Below, piece by piece: positions 5,689 through 8,521 of a stretch of DNA of 8,521 nucleotides. The position numbers and the translations under genes are program-made. The DNA is from Bacillota bacterium (GTDB lineage Bacteria; Bacillota; Clostridia; Christensenellales; Aristaeellaceae). The notes below the pieces were generated by a model. It ran no database searches, was not told the DNA's origin, and saw nothing but the letters and a program-made list of their open reading frames with translations. The stretch covers positions 1 to 8,521 of the forward strand of contig JAEZHM010000078.1 of NCBI GenBank assembly GCA_023416585.1, written 5' to 3'. Positions within the stretch are counted from its first letter, which is position 1. Every line of letters starts with the position of its first letter.

Positions 5689-6918
5689 ATGAAAAAATTG
5701 CGTATGCTGGCCGCGGGAGCGCTGGTGATTGTTTTGCTCACCGGCTGTTCCATGCTTACCGGGAACAAGGCCATATCCGAGTCGGCCCCCAAGGCAATGG
5801 GGGACACCGTTACCATTTCCCGGGAAGAGTATGAGCGCTTCAAACAGTATCAGGAACTGGATGACGTTCTGAAGGTTGTACAGGATAACTATTATCAGGA
5901 GCCAGATGTTCCCAAGCTCATCGAAAACGCGGAGCGCGGGCTGCTTTTTGGCTTGGATGATCCGTATTCCTTTTACTACAGCCCGGAGGAATATTCCAAG
6001 CTCTGGGAAGAGGACGCGGGCAAATACGCAGGCATAGGCATTCAGATTTCCGCCAATTTTGATACGCTTTTATGCACGGTGAGCCGTGTGTTCAAGGGAA
6101 GCCCGGCCCAGAATGTGGGTATCCACAAAGGCGATGTTTTGAAGCAGGTAAATGACCTTGCAGTGGACGCCTATAACCTGCAGGATGCGGTGGACATCAT
6201 GCGCGGCAACGTTGGTGAAACCGTGAATGTGAAAGTTCGCCGCGGCACCGAAACGCTTGAATTAACAGTACCCAGGGCCAACATCAAGGTAAACCGTGTG
6301 GAATCTGTGATGCTGGAGGGTAACATTGGCGTTATCAGCCTGTTTGAGTTTGCGGGCGACTGCCGCACTGCCTTCACGGATGCGGTGAACAAACTGACAA
6401 GTGATGGCGCCAAGGGCCTGATCGTAGACCTTAGGGACAATCCCGGCGGCTGGGTGGACGATGCCGTAGCTATCGCTGATATATTCCTGCCGGAAGTAAC
6501 AGTTTACTATACGGAAAACCGCAAAGGCGAGCGGGAATACGCTAAAACGCAGGCGGGGCAACTGAATATTCCGCTGGTAGTTATCATGAATGAAAATTCC
6601 GCTTCCGCTTCCGAAGTATTGGCTGGTGCGCTTCAGGATCATGGCGTGGCTACCATCGTGGGCGTCACATCTTATGGCAAGGGTATCATACAGTATGTAT
6701 TGCCGGTGGGTGACAAAGGCGCTGGAATGCAGTTGACTGTAGCGCAGTATTTTACCCCCAACGGCCACAAGGTGCATAAGACGGGTATCACCCCCAATGT
6801 GGTGGCGGAGCTGCCGGAAGGTGACACTGGCATGTATGAGATTGGGGATATGAAAGATCCCCAGCTTAGCAAAGCCGTAGAAGTACTCAAGGGAAAAATA
6901 CAGGGATCATCCATTTGA
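5689..6918 (+). CDS. S41 family C-terminal processing protease, lipoprotein
   Basis: A 409-residue CtpA/CtpB-like serine protease acting at the cell surface. Residues 1-20 form a lipoprotein signal with lipobox LTGC, so Cys20 would be lipidated. Then come a short helical region, a PDZ domain at about 113-196 (Y-A-G-I-G-I-Q-I, G-S-P-A, G-I-x-K-G-D-V-L-x-x-V-N) and the S41 catalytic core at about 200-375. The S-A-S-A-S-E-V motif places the nucleophile at Ser306, with Lys331 in SYGKG and Gln335. The 25- and 4-residue spacings match the Ser309/Lys334/Gln338 triad of B. subtilis CtpB, so the enzyme looks active. DLRDNPGG (247-254) is also typical. The ATG at 5689 follows AGGAAAGG (5675-5682). It may be co-transcribed with the regulator upstream. 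Lipid anchoring rather than a transmembrane anchor is a variation. The substrate is unknown. Confidence 0.93.
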   Translation: MKKLRMLAAGALVIVLLTGCSMLTGNKAISESAPKAMGDTVTISREEYERFKQYQELDDVLKVVQDNYYQEPDVPKLIENAERGLLFGLDDPYSFYYSPEEYSKLWEEDAGKYAGIGIQISANFDTLLCTVSRVFKGSPAQNVGIHKGDVLKQVNDLAVDAYNLQDAVDIMRGNVGETVNVKVRRGTETLELTVPRANIKVNRVESVMLEGNIGVISLFEFAGDCRTAFTDAVNKLTSDGAKGLIVDLRDNPGGWVDDAVAIADIFLPEVTVYYTENRKGEREYAKTQAGQLNIPLVVIMNENSASASEVLAGALQDHGVATIVGVTSYGKGIIQYVLPVGDKGAGMQLTVAQYFTPNGHKVHKTGITPNVVAELPEGDTGMYEIGDMKDPQLSKAVEVLKGKIQGSSI

Positions 6919-6920
6919 CA

Positions 6921-7042
6921 GGAAGCTTTTCAAACCCTAGCGGGAAAACGTGCGGGGGAGAGGGCAAAAAAATACTCCTGGTTGAGGGCTAAGGTTCGCC
7001 AAAGCCCGAGAGGGAAGGGGGAAGCTGTATGCTTATGATATT
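6921..7042 (+). promoter_or_regulatory. Possible cis-regulatory leader (attenuator) of hydrogenase regulator gene
   Basis: These 122 bases between the protease stop and a strong terminator are purine-rich and structured. GGGCT (6986-6990) pairs with AGCCC (7003-7007) over a symmetric AA/AA internal loop, GG/CC and a TTCG loop. GCTGT (7024-7028) can pair with ACAGC (7045-7049), the left arm of the terminator, and so could act as a small antiterminator. With the terminator ending just six bases before the next ribosome site, no promoter fits after it, so transcription of the next gene must pass through this leader. I could not match it to a known riboswitch class. A plain readthrough terminator is the alternative. 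Confidence 0.4.
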
Positions 7043-7080
7043 GGACAGCCGGTAATGTATTGCCGCGCTGTCCTTTTTTT
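7043..7080 (+). terminator. Strong terminator directly before hydrogenase regulator gene
   Basis: GGACAGC (7043-7049) pairs with GCTGTCC (7067-7073). An inner CGGTAA (7050-7055) pairs with TTGCCG (7060-7065), including one G-U pair, over a TGTA loop, with a single bulged C. Seven T follow (7074-7080). It either ends protease transcripts 125 bases after the stop or, more interestingly, acts as the expression platform of a leader, because the next ribosome site begins at 7087. Confidence 0.87.
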
Positions 7081-7098
7081 GGCCTGAAAGGAGACCTT

Positions 7099-7371
7099 AT
7101 GATGGTGGTGGAGGAACGGCTGGGCTTTGTGGGGTTGGTGGTGGAAGACCGGGAACAGGCCGCAAGGATCAATCAAATTCTAAGCGAGTTTGGGGATATG
7201 ATTCGTGGACGCATCGGTGTGCCCGATAAAGAAACGGGCATCGGCGTTATCGGCCTGATTGTGGAAGGCAGCAACGACCGGATCGGGGCCATGACGGGGA
7301 AACTGGGTAATGTTAGGGGCGTACAGGTAAAAAGCGCGCTCACGACCAAAGAAAGAAAACCAAAAGAATAG
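7099..7371 (+). CDS. TM1266-family iron-only hydrogenase system putative regulator
   Basis: A 90-residue small protein with the ferredoxin-like/ACT-like alternation seen in the TM1266 family: strand L-G-F-V-G-L-V-V-E-D-R at about 8-18, a helix with I-N-Q-I-L-S-E-F-G-D, then G-R-I-G-V-P-D-K-E-T-G-I-G-V-I-G-L-I-V-E (37-56), and the G-x-V-R-G-V-Q-V-K-S end (70-79). Family members are annotated as putative regulators of [FeFe] hydrogenase systems and often lie near hydrogenase maturation genes; none is in this window. AAAGGAG (7087-7093) serves ATG 7099 (5 bases) or the next codon, ATG 7102 (8 bases, better spacing), so the true start may be one codon later. A start inside the terminator at 7060 is not credible. 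The basic K/E-rich tail is short and probably unstructured. Confidence 0.85.
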   Translation: MMVVEERLGFVGLVVEDREQAARINQILSEFGDMIRGRIGVPDKETGIGVIGLIVEGSNDRIGAMTGKLGNVRGVQVKSALTTKERKPKE

Positions 7372-7384
7372 GGAGGGATTTAAT

Positions 7385-7939
7385 ATGTCTTCAAAAAATA
7401 TCAAGCAGTTGGTCACGGCGGCGCTGCTGCTGGCGCTGGCGTTGGTGTTTCAAAGCGGCATAAGATTCTTGATGGGTGATCACATCGTATCCACGTACCT
7501 AATCAGCACACTAGTGAATTTGTGTCTCATTTTGGCCGCCTGCCTTGTAAATCTTTGGGCGGGGCTTTTGATTGCAATTGCTACGCCGCTGATGGCTTTC
7601 CTGCAGGGGCATGTGAAGCTGCCGCTCATGCTGCCCTTTTTAATGGTGGGGAATGCGGTGCCGGTTCTTTTATATGGACTCCTTTCCGGCAGAACCTTGC
7701 GCAAAACGGGGAAGATGAAATTGGCTTCCTGGTCGGTGACGGGCGTTTCGGCGGCAGTACTTAAGTTTGCTGTGATTGCACTGGGCAACGCGCTGGTTCT
7801 ATCCACAAAGCAGGGAACGGTGCTTTGGGCTGCTCTTGGCGTAAGCGCCGGTTTGCAGATACAGCAGCTCATAACGGCCATCCTTGCTATGCTGATCTGT
7901 TATGCAATTCTTCCCCGCATAAAAAAAGCTGTGGACTGA
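7385..7939 (+). CDS. Multispanning membrane protein, likely ECF transporter S component
   Basis: A 184-residue integral membrane protein with about six hydrophobic segments, near residues 8-28, 38-57, 58-75, 82-102, 115-140 and 158-178. The N-terminal T-A-A-L-L-L-A-L-A-L-V-F-Q start and overall size fit substrate-binding S components of energy-coupling-factor transporters, which capture vitamins or metals and share an ATPase/EcfT module encoded elsewhere. The stretch V-N-L-C-L-I-L-A-A (44-52) and the F-L-Q-G-H motif (72-76) are likely family features. The ATG at 7385 follows GGGAGG, 13 bases after the upstream stop, so it is in one operon with the TM1266-like gene. The substrate is not evident. 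It could also be an uncharacterised membrane family; the S-component call is moderately sure. Confidence 0.65.
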   Translation: MSSKNIKQLVTAALLLALALVFQSGIRFLMGDHIVSTYLISTLVNLCLILAACLVNLWAGLLIAIATPLMAFLQGHVKLPLMLPFLMVGNAVPVLLYGLLSGRTLRKTGKMKLASWSVTGVSAAVLKFAVIALGNALVLSTKQGTVLWAALGVSAGLQIQQLITAILAMLICYAILPRIKKAVD

Positions 7940-7981
7940 TCTGCCAAAAAATCACAAAGCTATTTTCCATATTTAATAAAG

Positions 7982-8015
7982 CCCGGGCTTCCATTTTCGG
8001 ACGCCCGGGTTTGTT
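7982..8015. terminator. Terminator after S-component gene, possibly bidirectional
   Basis: CCCGGGC (7982-7988) pairs with GCCCGGG (8003-8009), with further inner TCC/GGA pairing, followed by TTTGTT on the plus strand. AATAAA on the left gives a T-rich tail on the minus strand. It lies 42 bases after the stop at 7939, between convergent genes, so it may serve both. Confidence 0.75.
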
Positions 8016-8040
8016 ATGGATTATAGATACTCTGTTCATA

Positions 8041-8072
8041 GCCATCCCCCGGCATGATTTCCGGGGGATGGC
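8041..8072. terminator. Strong GC-rich hairpin between convergent genes
   Basis: GCCATCCCCCGG (8041-8052) and CCGGGGGATGGC (8061-8072) form a perfect 12-base stem over an 8-base loop. It begins three bases after the stop of the minus-strand DUF3343 gene. Neither side has a proper T-run, so it may block mRNA decay or work together with the hairpin at 7982-8015 rather than terminate alone. Confidence 0.55.
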
Positions 8073-8075
8073 ATT

Positions 8076-8342
8076 TCAAATTCTTGTACAACTGGGCCGG
8101 TCCCTGCCACCGCGCTCCACACGATAAAATCCAATGAGGTTGCTTGGACGGGCCTGCATATAGACGCTCTTCACATCCGTAGCATTGTTCATTTCGAAAC
8201 GGACAGATAGGCCGCAGCCTACAGCTACATCCCGGGGGGTGGCGACGATGCTGGTCCGAACGCCTGCCCGCTTCAACGCCGACTCAAAGCGCAGCACCTG
8301 TTGCCGGGAGCGGAAGGCAGCAATGCCGAAAATCTCATTCAT
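8076..8342 (-). CDS. DUF3343 (Se/S carrier-like) protein
   Basis: An 88-residue small protein of the DUF3343 / putative Se/S carrier-like family. Visible features are a leading I-F-G-I-A-A-F strand, the helix R-Q-Q-V-L-R-F-E-S-A-L-K, and the P-R-D-V-A-V-G-C-G-L-S-V-R-F motif (36-49). Cys43 in G-C-G is the likely functional cysteine, and there is a second Cys at 85. The start at 8342 is chosen because AAGGAGG (complement of 8353-8359) lies 10 bases upstream; starts further up would place that ribosome site inside the gene. It is divergent from a cysteine-desulfurase-like gene starting 85 bases away. DUF3343 genes commonly neighbour class V aminotransferases and selenium-use genes, so a role in carrying selenium or sulfur is plausible but inferred. 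Confidence 0.82.
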   Translation of the reverse strand: MNEIFGIAAFRSRQQVLRFESALKRAGVRTSIVATPRDVAVGCGLSVRFEMNNATDVKSVYMQARPSNLIGFYRVERGGRDRPSCTRI

Positions 8343-8427
8343 AGGGTTAAATCCTCCTTCCCTCTTCATATAGTATACGGTCAAGAAGCGCCGTGTGCGC
8401 GCAAAACCAGGGAAGAGAGGCCGGACG

Positions 8428-8521
8428 ATGATCTATTTGGACAATGCTGCCACCAGTTTTCCCAAGCCGCCGCAGGTGGTCCGGGCCATGGCGGGAACGC
8501 TGAACCGCATCGGCGGAAATC
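8428..8521 (+). CDS. Class V aminotransferase / cysteine desulfurase family, N-terminus only
   Basis: Only the first 31 codons are in the window. MIYLDNAATSFPKPPQVV is the hallmark N-terminus of the NifS/SufS-like PLP-dependent enzymes, which take sulfur from cysteine (or selenium from selenocysteine); the Y-L-D-N-A-A-T segment lies near the active site in this family. The ATG at 8428 follows GAGAGG (8415-8420) with seven bases spacing. The frame runs open to the window edge, so the gene is cut by the window and not broken. With the divergent DUF3343 gene it suggests a sulfur/selenium locus. The exact subtype cannot be settled from 31 residues. Confidence 0.85.
   Translation, partial: MIYLDNAATSFPKPPQVVRAMAGTLNRIGGN

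Noticed and set aside
6262..6777. 171-codon minus-strand ORF
   Set aside because: It is a shadow of the S41 protease gene, whose catalytic residues are all in the plus-strand frame.
6915..6943. Perfect TTGACA (6915-6920) as a promoter for the leader
   Set aside because: It overlaps the protease stop and no acceptable -10 lies 16-18 bases downstream (TAGCGG at best). The same CATTTGACAG string precedes the protease gene at 5664-5673, also without a -10.
7034..7039. TATGAT as a -10 box for the TM1266-like gene
   Set aside because: There is no -35-like sequence 16-18 bases upstream, and transcription would start inside the left arm of the terminator.
6921..7080. Known riboswitch classes (T-box, c-di-GMP-I, cobalamin, guanidine-I, SRP or 6S RNA)
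   Set aside because: Fragments such as GGGCAAA or GCCGCG recall some consensus pieces, but the full conserved cores are absent by eye. A covariance-model scan would decide.

Overview
The window looks like chromosomal DNA of a moderately GC-rich anaerobic member of the Clostridia (Bacillota). This rests on strong AAGGAGG-type ribosome binding sites, occasional GTG starts, compact rho-independent terminators, a stand-alone MsmX/UgpC-type sugar-importer ATPase, a CdaR/PucR-type regulator, a TM1266-family [FeFe]-hydrogenase regulator, and a DUF3343 (Se/S carrier-like) gene beside a class V aminotransferase. No mobile-element gene, CRISPR array, tRNA or rRNA was recognised. Species cannot be named from the sequence alone.

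Layout. Bases 1-254 are non-coding and hold a UUCG-capped hairpin, a bidirectional terminator-like hairpin and a hairpin that buries a Shine-Dalgarno-like sequence. Bases 255-2434 are a two-gene operon: a MacA/YknX-type membrane-fusion (adaptor) protein and a MacB/YknZ-type FtsX-domain permease, joined by a GTGA overlap and closed by a terminator. The ATPase that normally sits between or beside such genes is missing. Bases 2477-3176 are a 700-base gene-poor interval: first a GC-rich cluster of stem-loops, then a short sequence like a dispersed intergenic repeat, then an AT-rich stretch with one doubtful small membrane ORF.

Bases 3177-4298 encode an orphan carbohydrate ABC-importer ATPase with its own strong terminator. 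Bases 4550-5617 encode a CdaR/PucR-type regulator whose predicted promoter overlaps a nested inverted repeat. Bases 5689-6918 encode an S41 (CtpA-like) lipoprotein protease with its catalytic residues intact. A purine-rich leader ending in a strong terminator (7043-7080) lies directly before the ribosome binding site of a TM1266-family regulator (7099-7371), which is followed closely by a six-helix membrane protein resembling an ECF transporter S component (7385-7939). The right end has a convergent terminator zone (7982-8072), a minus-strand DUF3343 gene (8342-8076) and the divergent start of a cysteine-desulfurase-like gene cut by the window edge (8428 onward).

Functional picture. The genes fall into small separate units: an export system (adaptor and permease), sugar import and its probable regulation (ATPase and CdaR-like regulator), envelope proteolysis (CtpA-like), redox or hydrogenase regulation coupled to vitamin or metal uptake (TM1266-like and S-component-like), and sulfur/selenium handling (DUF3343 and class V aminotransferase). 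The most interesting non-coding elements are the terminator-bearing leader at 6921-7080, the nested operator-like dyad at 4442-4485 and the stem-loop cluster at 2509-2651. None is proven to be new; each needs comparative searches.
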